Positions 9,334-17,878 of a DNA stretch of 64,000 nucleotides are shown here, in pieces (position 1 is the stretch's first letter; each line of letters begins with the position of its first letter). The position numbers were made by a program, and so were the translations under genes. The DNA is from CAWJLS01 sp963843755 (lineage in GTDB: Bacteria; Acidobacteriota; Thermoanaerobaculia; Multivoradales; DATKCC01): positions 496,001 through 560,000 of the forward strand of contig CAWJLS010000005.1 of NCBI GenBank assembly GCA_963843755.1. The letters run 5' to 3'. A model generated the notes under the pieces. That model saw nothing but the letters and a program-made list of their open reading frames with translations, made no database searches and was not told the DNA's origin.

Positions 9334-10274
9334 ACCGGACCCGCCTCCTCGACCCGCTCCGTTTCCTCGGGAGGGGGAAGAGCCGGTCCCTCGGGCTCGT
9401 GGGGCTCCATGTGGACCAGGACCCCGACGACGGTCGGGACCGCGCGGCAGATCCGGGTCTTGACCTTCCCCGAGACGATGTGGGCCTCGCGCAGGGACAT
9501 GGTCGGCTCGGCCTCCACGTGGATGTCGACGAAGACCGACAGCCCCGCCTTGCGCACTTTGAGCGTCTCGATCTCCTCGACCTCGGGGACGCTCTGCGCG
9601 GCGCGGGCGATCTCGGAGATCACCTCCTCCTCCGGGGTACGGTCCATCAGGTCGAGGGCGGCGCGGCGCAGGATGGTAAGGCCGTTGACCAGGATGACGC
9701 CGGCGGCGGCCAGGGCGGCCCAGTCGTCCGCGGTCGCCCAGGGCGGGCCGCCGACCAGGGCGACGGTGATGCCGATGGCCGCGGCGGCGGAGGTGATCGC
9801 GTCGCTCCGGTGGTGCCAGGCGTCGCCGAGGACGGCGGTGCTGTCGACCGCGCGGCCGACCCGGGAGATCCGCCGCGCCAGCACCTCCTTGATCACCACG
9901 ACCGCCACCAGCACGACCAGGGTGTAGGGCTCCGGGACGTGGTGAGGGGTGAAGATCTCGTGCACCGCCTCCACCGCGATGCCGGCCGCCGCGCCGAGGA
10001 GCATCAGGGCGACCACCGCCGCTGCCATCGGCTCTGCCTTGCCGTAGCCGAACGGGAACTGGTCGTCGGCCGAGCGGACCGAGAGCCGAAGCCCGCCCCA
10101 GACGACCAGCGAGGAGAAGACGTCGGCGGTCGACTCGACGGCGTCGGCCACCAGCGCGTAGGAGTTTCCGGCGAGACCGGCCAGGAGCTTGATCATCGCC
10201 AGCACGGCGTTGGTCAGCAGCCCGACCCGGGCGGCCCGGACCCCGCGTCCCGCACGCTCCTCGATCTCTCGCAT
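9330..10274 (-). CDS. Cation diffusion facilitator family transporter
   Basis: A 314-residue inner-membrane divalent-metal/proton antiporter. There are six hydrophobic segments. The metal-site segments are ALVADAVESTADV in TM2 and DAWHHRSDAITS in TM5. The cytoplasmic C-terminal domain carries the usual ferredoxin-like fold (VEEIETLKVRKAGLSVFVDIHVE). A short acidic, Pro/Glu-rich tail follows. The start is placed at the ATG 10274, with AGAAGG just upstream; the open frame continues further 5' but is low-complexity there. The stop TAG is contributed by the right CTAG of the fold-back element. Metal specificity (Zn, Fe or Mn) cannot be read from the sequence. Confidence 0.9.
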   Translation of the reverse strand: MREIEERAGRGVRAARVGLLTNAVLAMIKLLAGLAGNSYALVADAVESTADVFSSLVVWGGLRLSVRSADDQFPFGYGKAEPMAAAVVALMLLGAAAGIAVEAVHEIFTPHHVPEPYTLVVLVAVVVIKEVLARRISRVGRAVDSTAVLGDAWHHRSDAITSAAAAIGITVALVGGPPWATADDWAALAAAGVILVNGLTILRRAALDLMDRTPEEEVISEIARAAQSVPEVEEIETLKVRKAGLSVFVDIHVEAEPTMSLREAHIVSGKVKTRICRAVPTVVGVLVHMEPHEPEGPALPPPEETERVEEAGPV

Positions 10275-10485
10275 CCTTCTTCGGTCTTCCTGGGCGCCGG
10301 CCGGTGATCGTGCCGGAGGGCGACGATACCACCCCGATCCGGCCCCGATCGGGCTCCGGTCGGACTCCGGTCGGGCTGAGGATCGGGCGCGCGATCGATC
10401 CCGGCGGCCGGGTAGAGGACGGGAAAGAAAAGTAGCGTAGAGTGTAGACAGCGAACCCGGTGGGGCAGCGGCCCCGGACAAGGCG

Positions 10486-12555
10486 ATGGACGAAGGACTG
10501 ATGAACCAGACGGTGGCCGGTCTGCTCGGCCAGGGAGTGGTGGCGGTCGCCCTCGGCACGGTGCTCCACTCGTACTACGGCCGCTTTCGGCACGAGTACC
10601 TCTCCCGCTGGGCCTGGAGCTGGTGGGCCCTGGCGCTCTCGCTGATCACGGCCGGCCTCACCCAGCTCGCCGGCCGCGCCTGGGGTCCGCTCCCGCCGCT
10701 CCACCCGGCGCGCACGGCCCTCGCCCTCCTCAGTGTCACCGCCGGCTACTGGAGCATCGCCTGGCTGCTGGTCGGCACCTACCAGATCGCCACCGGCAGG
10801 CGGGTCGAGAGCCAGTGGACGCGCTGGCTACTGGTCGCCCTCGCCGCCGGTGCCGCCCTCTCCGTGCTGCTCTATTCGCGCACCGCCGGGGCCGGCGAGG
10901 AGCGGATGGCGCTCCGGGTCGGCCTCCCGTCGCTGGCGGGGGGCATCGGTTTCGCAGTGGCCGGGGTGGGGATCTGGCGGGGCCGGGAGCGCCGGGCCGC
11001 CGGGCTGGGCCAGGGGATCCTGGCGGCGGGCTTGGTGGCCTATGGCCTCCTCCTCCTGCGTTCCTTTGGCAAGACGGTCGCCCCGCTGTTCGACGCGGAG
11101 CTGGGGCCGAACCGGCTCATTCCCGGCTTCGGCTACCTCGACCTGGTGTTGCTGGCTCTGATCGGGATCGGCATGGTGGCGTGGCTGCTCGAGGAAGAGG
11201 GCGCGCGGCTCGAGGTCGCCTCCGAGCGCATCGAGTACCTGGCCAGCCACGATCCTCTCACCGGCCTGCCGAACCGCCACCTGTTCCTGAGCGAGCTGCG
11301 GCAGGCGATCGAGCGTGCCGCCGAGGCCGGTGAGCGGGCGGCGGTGCTCTGCCTCGACCTCCACGGCTTCAAGTGGGTGAACGAGTCGATGGGGCACCGG
11401 ATCGGCGACCTCCTGCTGCGCAAGGTGGGGGAGCGCCTGCAAGGCGTCGCCCCGGCCGGCGGCGTCGTCGCCCGCCTCGGGGGCGATGAGTTCGCACTGT
11501 TCGTGCCGGCGATCGAGCGTCCGCGGCAGGCACGCGCCCTGGCGACCCGGATTCTCGAAGCCCTGGGCGAGAGCTTCCCGATCGACGACCGCGACCTGAG
11601 CGTCGTGGCCCATGTCGGCCTGAGCGTCTTCCCGGACGACGCGGCCGATCCGGAGGCCCTGCTGTCGAACGCCGCGGCGGCCCTGTCGGCGACGCCGCGC
11701 CGGGGGCGCATCGTCGCCTGGGAGGGGGAGATGAGCCGGGCCGCGGCGGACGGCTTCGCGCTCGAGGGGGAAATCCACCGGGCGTTCGACCGGGGCGAGC
11801 TGGTGCTCTACTTCCAGCCGATCCTCGACGTGGCGTCCGGCAGCGTGGCTCGGCTGGAGGCACTCTGCCGCTGGCAGCACCCGGAGCGGGGTCTGGTCGA
11901 GCCGGCCGACTTCTTCCCGGCGGTGGAGCTGGCCGGGCTGAGCGAGCGTCTCGACCTGTGGGCGCTGGAGCAGGCGCTGGCCCAGCTCGCCGCCTGCCGG
12001 CGCGCGGGGCACGAGCGCCTACGCATGGCGGTCAACATCACCCCGCGGAACCTGCGGCGCCCCAACCTGGCCGGGGAGGTGCGGCGCCTGGTCCAGCGGG
12101 CCGGCCTGGCGCCGGAGGACCTGGAGCTCGAGATCACCGAGGCCGCGGCGATCCAGATCGACGGTGCGAGCCTGGACGTGCTCAACGTCCTGGCGAAGGT
12201 CGGCTTCGGCATCAGTCTGGACGACTTCGGCACCGGCTACTCCTCGCTCAGCTACCTCCGCCGGCTGCCGGTCGACGTGCTCAAGATCGACCGGGCGTTC
12301 GTCCACGACCTGGGCACCAACGCGCAGGCGGCGGACATCACCCGGGCGGTCATCAACCTGGGGCGGGACCTGGGGTTGACCGTCGTCGCGGAAGGGGTCG
12401 AGAGTGCCCTTCAGCGGCGGCTGCTCGAGGAGCAGGGCTGCCACCTGCTGCAGGGGTTCGCTATCAGCCCGCCGGTGCCCGGCTCCGAGCTCGAGGGCCT
12501 GCTGCGCCAGCTCGAGGCGGAGGCCCGCCTGCTGCGAAGCGACGGCGCGGCCTGA
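10486..12555 (+). CDS. Membrane GGDEF-EAL cyclic-di-GMP protein
   Basis: A 689-residue dual-domain protein with about seven predicted transmembrane helices (residues 1-235), then a GGDEF domain (about 250-410) and an EAL domain (about 425-680). The cyclase signature GGDEF is intact (RLGGDEFALF). The EAL motif is present as EALCRW, with DDFGTGYSS, LKIDRAFV and VAEGVES, so phosphodiesterase activity is plausible. The last motif is QGFAISPP rather than QGYLFSRP. It may synthesise, degrade or switch between both activities according to a membrane signal. An alternative start at 10501 has AAGGA upstream. The 5' side holds a GTAGAC-type -10 candidate near 10443. Confidence 0.92.
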   Translation: MDEGLMNQTVAGLLGQGVVAVALGTVLHSYYGRFRHEYLSRWAWSWWALALSLITAGLTQLAGRAWGPLPPLHPARTALALLSVTAGYWSIAWLLVGTYQIATGRRVESQWTRWLLVALAAGAALSVLLYSRTAGAGEERMALRVGLPSLAGGIGFAVAGVGIWRGRERRAAGLGQGILAAGLVAYGLLLLRSFGKTVAPLFDAELGPNRLIPGFGYLDLVLLALIGIGMVAWLLEEEGARLEVASERIEYLASHDPLTGLPNRHLFLSELRQAIERAAEAGERAAVLCLDLHGFKWVNESMGHRIGDLLLRKVGERLQGVAPAGGVVARLGGDEFALFVPAIERPRQARALATRILEALGESFPIDDRDLSVVAHVGLSVFPDDAADPEALLSNAAAALSATPRRGRIVAWEGEMSRAAADGFALEGEIHRAFDRGELVLYFQPILDVASGSVARLEALCRWQHPERGLVEPADFFPAVELAGLSERLDLWALEQALAQLAACRRAGHERLRMAVNITPRNLRRPNLAGEVRRLVQRAGLAPEDLELEITEAAAIQIDGASLDVLNVLAKVGFGISLDDFGTGYSSLSYLRRLPVDVLKIDRAFVHDLGTNAQAADITRAVINLGRDLGLTVVAEGVESALQRRLLEEQGCHLLQGFAISPPVPGSELEGLLRQLEAEARLLRSDGAA

Positions 12556-12583
12556 CGACGACGCCCCGGCCTTCCGCCGGGTC

Positions 12584-13378
12584 TCACTCCCGCGGGTTGC
12601 TCGTCCAGGAGCCGTAGGCCGGGTTCGGGATCATGAACCAGCGGTCGCCGAACTCGTCGAAGAAGGCGGGCGAGGCGTTTCGCAGGTCCTGGGTCGCACC
12701 GGGGAAGTCGCCGATGCCGTCGCCCACCCAGAGGAGGATCTGGAGCGGCGGCAGGTACTTGACGGCCGTGCCCTCCTCGATCGCCCGCCAGCGCGGCCCC
12801 TTGTCACTGGAGCCGTCCGCTGGGCGGCAGAGGACGGCGTCGAACGGCACCCGCTGGGCGGTGAGGTTGTCCTCCGTCGCCACACAGAGCGCCTCGGACC
12901 GGTTGGTCACCACGACGATCTTGCCGCCGAGGCCCCGGACCGTCTCCAGGAACTCCACCGCCGCGGGCAGGGCCGGAGCCGACTTGGTCGCGACCCACGC
13001 GTACCAGGAGTCGCGGGCGATCCCTTGGCCCCGTGCCTCCTGCTGCATCAGGTAGGGCGTGTTGTCGAGGATCGTCTCGTCGGAGTCGATCACCACCGCC
13101 CAGGTGAACGGCTGGTGGCCGGTGGCCAGCTCCTGGATGCGGGCGGTCGCCGCCCGGTAGGTCTGGTAGAGGATCGCCCGGTACTCCGCCGAGCTGTGCA
13201 TCCAGTGGAGCGCGTTGGACAGGGCGGGTGTGCCCGCGGCGTCCGGGGCGATGGCCGAGGCCGTGATCGGCGGCGGCGCCGGGGCCGGGGCGGCGGTGCA
13301 GGCGGTCAGGGTGACGGCCCAGCAGAGCGCCGGGACCAGGAGCGTGGGCAGGCGTGAGATCGGGCGGTCGGGGCGCAT
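12584..13378 (-). CDS. e(P4)-family HAD acid phosphatase / 5'-nucleotidase, lipoprotein
   Basis: A 264-residue class B/C acid phosphatase of the HAD superfamily. The signal ends in a lipobox, VTLTAC, predicting outer-membrane or periplasmic lipid anchoring. The HAD motif I appears as VVIDSDETILDN (first Asp nucleophile), motif II as VVTNRS and the acidic motif as VGDGIGDFPG. The H. influenzae relative dephosphorylates NMN and other nucleotides for uptake; a similar salvage role is inferred. GAGGA precedes the ATG at 13378. The gene is convergent with the GGDEF-EAL gene. Confidence 0.9.
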   Translation of the reverse strand: MRPDRPISRLPTLLVPALCWAVTLTACTAAPAPAPPPITASAIAPDAAGTPALSNALHWMHSSAEYRAILYQTYRAATARIQELATGHQPFTWAVVIDSDETILDNTPYLMQQEARGQGIARDSWYAWVATKSAPALPAAVEFLETVRGLGGKIVVVTNRSEALCVATEDNLTAQRVPFDAVLCRPADGSSDKGPRWRAIEEGTAVKYLPPLQILLWVGDGIGDFPGATQDLRNASPAFFDEFGDRWFMIPNPAYGSWTSNPRE

Positions 13379-13476
13379 GGAGTCCTCGTGGGAGGGGATC
13401 GAGACGGTCGGTGGGGCAGCTCGGATGGGGTTGGACGGATTGTACCCGTAGCTCCCGGCGCGTGCCGGGGAGCGGG

Positions 13477-13482
13477 TAGACT
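13477..13482 (+). promoter_or_regulatory. -10 element (TAGACT) of mltA, nearly leaderless
   Basis: TAGACT ends only 10 bases before the mltA ATG, and no Shine-Dalgarno sequence lies between. A start site 6-8 bases after the hexamer would give a leader of a few bases. No good -35 is visible. Confidence 0.45.
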
Positions 13483-13492
13483 GAACCGTCCC

Positions 13493-14830
13493 ATGCCTCG
13501 TCGCTTCGCCGCCCTCTTCGCCTTCCTCGTCCTGGTCATCGCCGCCCTCTCGATGGCGCTCTGGCTCGTCCTTCGGGAGGGTCCCGGCCAAGCTCCGGCT
13601 GGGGGACCGGCCGGGGCGCCGGGCGGCACTCCAGGAGAAGGGGCTCCACCGCCGGAGCCCGAGCCGCCGGAGCCCGAGCTGGTGCTCGAGCCGGCGGCGT
13701 TCGAGGCGCTCCCCGGCTGGAGAGACGACGACGCGGCGGCCGCGCGACCGGCGATCGAGGCGTCGTGCGCGGTATTCACTCGCCGGGGCGCGGCCGCCCC
13801 GGTCGGGCCGGACGGCGTCGGCGGGACCGCCGGCGATTGGCGCGCGCTCTGCCGGCGGCTCCGGAGCCTTCCCGCGCACGTCTCCGGCCGGATCGTGCGG
13901 GGGCTCCTCGAAACGGAGCTTCGCCCCTGGGCGGTGACCGACCGGGGGGTGGAGCACAGCGGCCTCTTCACCGGCTACTACGAACCGGAGCTCCACGGCA
14001 GCCGCCGACGCCACGGACGGTTCCAGACGCCCCTCTACCGGGAGCCGCGCGACCTCATCCGGGTCGACCTGGGGGAGTTCCGCGAAGACCTGGCGGGGCG
14101 GCGGATCGCCGGCCGGATCGTCGGCGACCGGCTGGAGCCCTACCACGACCGGCAGGCGATCGCGGCCGGTGCCCTCCACGGCCGCGGCCTCGAGCTGGTC
14201 TGGGTCGACGATCCCGTGGACGCCTTCTTCCTCCAGATCCAGGGGTCGGGCCGGGTGGTGCTGGACGACGGCACCGTGCTGCGGGTGGGCTATGCCGGGC
14301 AGAACGGCCAGCCCTATACGGCGATCGGCCGCGAGCTGGTAGAGCGCGGCGAGATGGAGCTCGAGGACGTGTCGCTCCGGACGATCCGCCTGTGGCTCGA
14401 GACCCACCCGCAGGAGGCGGCGGAGGTGATGGCGAAGAACGCCTCCTACGTCTTCTTCCGGCGTCTCGACGTCGCCGGTGACCGGGGGCCGCTGGGCAGC
14501 CTGGGCGTGCCCTTGACGGCCGGACGCTCGCTCGCGGTCGACCCACGCTTCCTGCCCCTCGGTGCGCCGGTCTGGTTGGACGGCTCGATGCCGTCGATCC
14601 CGCCCGAGGAGATCGCCGAGACGCCCCCCGGCGGCGCACGCCCTTCGGGCGCTGCGCCGCTGCGCCGTCTGCTGGTCGCCCAGGACACGGGCGGCGCCAT
14701 CCGGGGGCCGGTGCGCGGCGACGTCTTCTGGGGCTCCGGGGCGCGCGCCGAGGCGGTGGCGGGCCACATGCGCAACTCCGGCCGGCTCTGGCTTCTGCTA
14801 CCGGTCTCGGTCGACCCGGCCGGCCGCTGA
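13493..14830 (+). CDS. mltA: Membrane-bound lytic murein transglycosylase A
   Basis: Cleaves the glycan strands of peptidoglycan to 1,6-anhydro products in the periplasm. The 445 residues comprise an N-terminal transmembrane helix (residues 8-28), a Pro/Glu/Gly-rich linker, the MltA barrel (TGYYEPELHGSRRRHGRFQTPLY; FFLQIQGSGRVVL; AGQNGQPYTAIGREL) and a C-terminal 3D domain. The catalytic Asp lies in QDTGGAIRGPVRGDVFWG. The E. coli enzyme is a lipoprotein; here the anchor is a helix with no lipobox. The start at 13493 is the first codon of the hydrophobic helix. Confidence 0.93.
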   Translation: MPRRFAALFAFLVLVIAALSMALWLVLREGPGQAPAGGPAGAPGGTPGEGAPPPEPEPPEPELVLEPAAFEALPGWRDDDAAAARPAIEASCAVFTRRGAAAPVGPDGVGGTAGDWRALCRRLRSLPAHVSGRIVRGLLETELRPWAVTDRGVEHSGLFTGYYEPELHGSRRRHGRFQTPLYREPRDLIRVDLGEFREDLAGRRIAGRIVGDRLEPYHDRQAIAAGALHGRGLELVWVDDPVDAFFLQIQGSGRVVLDDGTVLRVGYAGQNGQPYTAIGRELVERGEMELEDVSLRTIRLWLETHPQEAAEVMAKNASYVFFRRLDVAGDRGPLGSLGVPLTAGRSLAVDPRFLPLGAPVWLDGSMPSIPPEEIAETPPGGARPSGAAPLRRLLVAQDTGGAIRGPVRGDVFWGSGARAEAVAGHMRNSGRLWLLLPVSVDPAGR

Positions 14831-14979
14831 TCTCCCGGCAGCCGACCGCTCGTGGCCTCACCTGGCCGCTCCTATGAATAGATGATTTTCTATGTCTCGC
14901 TTCTGTACTTGCGAGTACTAAGAGATGTGCGACGACGTATGGTTTGAAGCTTCCCAATGGCATCGGAACAGGAGGCAGA

Positions 14980-16587
14980 ATGAGGCGCGCAGCAACTCCC
15001 ATCGATCAGGACGACCTCATCATCGGAGCGGGACCGGCCGGACTGCAGCTCGGGTACTACCTGGGGCGGGCGGGCCGAAGCTATCGAATCCTCGAAGCGA
15101 CGGACGGAGCGGGGGCGTTCTTCCGGCAGAACCCGCGGAACCGCACCCTGATCTCCATCAACAAACGCTTCACCGGCTACGACGATCCCGAGGTGAACCT
15201 GCGATGGGACTGGAACTCCCTGCTCGAAGACGAGGGGGACGAGGGCCCGCGCTTCACGGAGTACACGCCGCGCTACTTCCCGTCGGCCGACCGCCTGGTC
15301 GACTACCTGGAGGACTTCGCGGCACGCCACGAGCTCGCCATCACCTACGACGCCCGGGTCGAGCGCGTCGACCGTGAGGGCGGCAGCCGGCCGGGCGGCA
15401 AGGGACGCTTCCTGGTCGAAACCACCGACGGCAGGTGCTTCCGCGCCCGCCGGCTCTACGTCGCCACCGGCATGTCGAAGCCGCTGGTGCCCGACATCCC
15501 CGGGATCGACCTGGCGGACAGCTACAGCGACGCACCGCGCGATCCGGCGGCCTACACCGACCAGCACGTGTTGATCCTGGGGAAGGGGAACTCCGGCTTC
15601 GAGACGGCCGACGAGCTGCTCGAGTCGGCGGCGGTGATCCACGTGGCGAGCCCGGAGTCGGTCCGCTTCGCTTGGCGGACCCACCACGTGGGGCACCTGC
15701 GGGCACTCCACAACAACTTCCTCGATACCTACCAGCTCAAGTGCCAGAACGCGGTGCTCGACGCGACGGTAGAGAGCATCCGCCGCCTGCCGGACGGACG
15801 GCTCGGTGCGACCGTCTCCTACAGCCATGCCGGAGGTGAGCGCGAGGAGCTGGTCTACGACCGGGTGATCAACTGCACGGGGTTCATGTTCGACAGCTCG
15901 ATCTTCGCCGACTCCTGCCGGCCGGAGCTGACCCTCGGTGGCCGCTTCCCGGCCCAGACGTCGGAGTGGGAGTCGTCGAACGTGCCGGACCTCTTCTTCA
16001 TCGGCACCCTCATGCAGGTGCGCGACTACAAGAAGACCACCTCGTCGTTCATTCACGGGTTCCGCTACAACGTGCGCACCCTCCACCGCCTGATCGAACG
16101 GCGGGACTTCGGCAAGGAGCTGCCGAGCCGGCCGGTTCCGGCATCGGTCGAGGGCCTCGCGGCTGCCGCCATGGAGCGGCTGAACCGCAGCTCGGCGCTG
16201 TGGCAGCAGTTCGGCTTCCTGGGCGACGTGGCGGTGGTGCCGGCCGACGGCGGCAATGCGCGATGGTACGAGGAGCTGCCGGCGGACTGGGTGCGCGAAG
16301 GGCGCCTCGGGCTCGCCGCGGGGGACCAGTGCTACCTGGTCACCCTCGAGTTCGGTCCCAAGCAGGCCGACCCGTTCCAGATCGAGCGTGCTCCGGACCC
16401 GGGGCGGGCGGGCGACAGCGCTTTCCTCCACCCGGTGATCCGGCGGCTCGACGGCAGCCGGGACGCGGCGGCTCTTCACCTGCTCGAGCACCTCTACGGC
16501 GAGTGGCACGACGAAGAGCTCCACCGCCGCCCGCTGCTCGAGTTCTTCGCCGACCAGCTCCCGGCCCAGCTCGCCCACGCGGTCTGA
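14980..16587 (+). CDS. Flavin-containing monooxygenase-like oxidoreductase
   Basis: A 535-residue two-dinucleotide-binding flavoprotein. The FAD loop is IIGAGPAGLQLGYYL near the N-terminus and the NADPH loop is VLILGKGNSGFETADEL near residue 195. NCTGFMFDSS matches the later ATG-type motif. Class B monooxygenases of this group oxidise N or S atoms or ketones with NADPH and oxygen; the substrate is unknown. The ATG at 14980 has AGGAGG at 14970-14975, so I reject the TTG at 14944. The C-terminal 150 residues are extra relative to short FMOs. The upstream 149 bp are AT-richer than the surroundings and probably carry the promoter. Confidence 0.85.
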   Translation: MRRAATPIDQDDLIIGAGPAGLQLGYYLGRAGRSYRILEATDGAGAFFRQNPRNRTLISINKRFTGYDDPEVNLRWDWNSLLEDEGDEGPRFTEYTPRYFPSADRLVDYLEDFAARHELAITYDARVERVDREGGSRPGGKGRFLVETTDGRCFRARRLYVATGMSKPLVPDIPGIDLADSYSDAPRDPAAYTDQHVLILGKGNSGFETADELLESAAVIHVASPESVRFAWRTHHVGHLRALHNNFLDTYQLKCQNAVLDATVESIRRLPDGRLGATVSYSHAGGEREELVYDRVINCTGFMFDSSIFADSCRPELTLGGRFPAQTSEWESSNVPDLFFIGTLMQVRDYKKTTSSFIHGFRYNVRTLHRLIERRDFGKELPSRPVPASVEGLAAAAMERLNRSSALWQQFGFLGDVAVVPADGGNARWYEELPADWVREGRLGLAAGDQCYLVTLEFGPKQADPFQIERAPDPGRAGDSAFLHPVIRRLDGSRDAAALHLLEHLYGEWHDEELHRRPLLEFFADQLPAQLAHAV

Positions 16588-16641
16588 CAGAGCCCTCCCG
16601 CCCACCGGCACCGACGTTCTCCGCGGCGGCGTGCTTCGGGC

Positions 16642-16653
16642 GGGGGCGCCCCC
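16642..16653. terminator. GC palindrome between convergent stop codons
   Basis: GGGGGCGCCCCC is a perfect 12-bp palindrome directly after the plsC stop and 55 bp past the monooxygenase stop. It could contribute to bidirectional termination, but no loop or clear T-tract is present. Confidence 0.3.
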
Positions 16654-17862
16654 TTACGGGTCCGTTGCCTGCTTGACCGGCGGCAGCGGGCGCTCCTTGA
16701 GGTGCCAGTGGAACGCCCCCTCGCGCTCCCGCCGCTCCTTCGGCGTCAGCCCGCGGTAGCCGCAGGGCGGCTTGCGGAAGCGCCGGAAGAGGGCGATCAG
16801 GGGCCAGCCGAACGGCAAGTAGTAGGCGAACAGATCCCAGTCCCGAAGCAGAGCGTGGAGCCGGTTCTTCGCCGGCGGCCGGCGCCGATCGCGCTCGTGG
16901 CGGACGAACAGGAACGGCCACCCGAGCGGTAGCACCCGGTGCAGCCGGCGCCAGTTGGCCGCCAGGTGGCGGCGCAGGCTCCGCCAGTTGTACGGCCGCC
17001 GGCCGTAGCGCGCCACATGCCGGTCCAGGTCCGCCTGCATGCGCTCGCGGACCTGGTCGGCCACCCGCCGCATGATCTCCCGGCGCGGGCGCTCGAGGTC
17101 GGTCTCGCCCGCGTTCTCGACCAGCGCCGCCACGTCGATCGGCTCGCCGGCCACGAACACCATGCGCACCGGCAGGGCGAGGTACCAGAGGAACGGGAAG
17201 AGGAGCCCGAGCGGGGCCGCCGGCAGCGGGATGAACGGCACCCGAAAGAGCTTCTCGGACAGCCGGTCGAGCCACGACCAGGTGAAGCAGAACGGGATGG
17301 TCCATTCGGCGTTGACGATGTAGATCGGGTGGACCGGCGCCCGGTGGCGGGCCGCCAGGATGATGAAGCTCGAGCTGAACCGCTGCAGGCGATAGCGGTG
17401 GAAGAACCCTTTGCCGATCCCCGGCACCCCTTCGGGGAAGTAGAGCAGGCGCTCGCCCCGTGCCAGCAGGCGGTCGAAGTTGTCGAACGTGGTGTCGACG
17501 CCGGCCCCGCGGCGCCAGAAGTTGTCGATGCCGAACGGGCGCATCCACCAGGTGGTGGTCAGCTCTTTCTCGAACAGAGCCCGGATCTTGCGCCGCGGGA
17601 ACCCCTCCCGGTACCAGAGCATGCCGTCCAGGACCATGCCGTCGTAGGGGAAGGAGTTGCCGCTGTGGTTGCTGGCGAGGATCGCCGGACCTTCGGTGGG
17701 CAGGTTCTCGGCGCCGACCAGGCGCGGCCGGAAGTAGTGGCGCATGGCCGGCGCGAACGTCTCGGAGACGACCTCTTCGAGGTACTCCGGATCGAACGGC
17801 TCGTAGTGGGGGAACTGCTCCGCGTAGCGGTAGCGCTCGGGCTCTTCGTGCTCTTTGCTCAT
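16654..17862 (-). CDS. 1-acyl-sn-glycerol-3-phosphate acyltransferase family protein
   Basis: A 402-residue PlsC-type acyltransferase. Motif I is SNHSGNSFPYD, a slightly long variant of HX4D. The motif III region is YFPEGVPGIGKG. A hydrophobic segment, PLGLLFPFLWYLALPVRMVF, and a basic C-terminal extension of about 130 residues (RRPYNWRSLRRHL onward) distinguish it from short PlsC enzymes. It probably transfers an acyl chain to a glycerolipid or related acceptor at the inner membrane. The start is the ATG at 17862, 16 bp after the ubiB-like gene; the two are likely cotranscribed. Confidence 0.85.
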   Translation of the reverse strand: MSKEHEEPERYRYAEQFPHYEPFDPEYLEEVVSETFAPAMRHYFRPRLVGAENLPTEGPAILASNHSGNSFPYDGMVLDGMLWYREGFPRRKIRALFEKELTTTWWMRPFGIDNFWRRGAGVDTTFDNFDRLLARGERLLYFPEGVPGIGKGFFHRYRLQRFSSSFIILAARHRAPVHPIYIVNAEWTIPFCFTWSWLDRLSEKLFRVPFIPLPAAPLGLLFPFLWYLALPVRMVFVAGEPIDVAALVENAGETDLERPRREIMRRVADQVRERMQADLDRHVARYGRRPYNWRSLRRHLAANWRRLHRVLPLGWPFLFVRHERDRRRPPAKNRLHALLRDWDLFAYYLPFGWPLIALFRRFRKPPCGYRGLTPKERREREGAFHWHLKERPLPPVKQATDP

Positions 17863-17878
17863 GCGCTCCGTCACGACC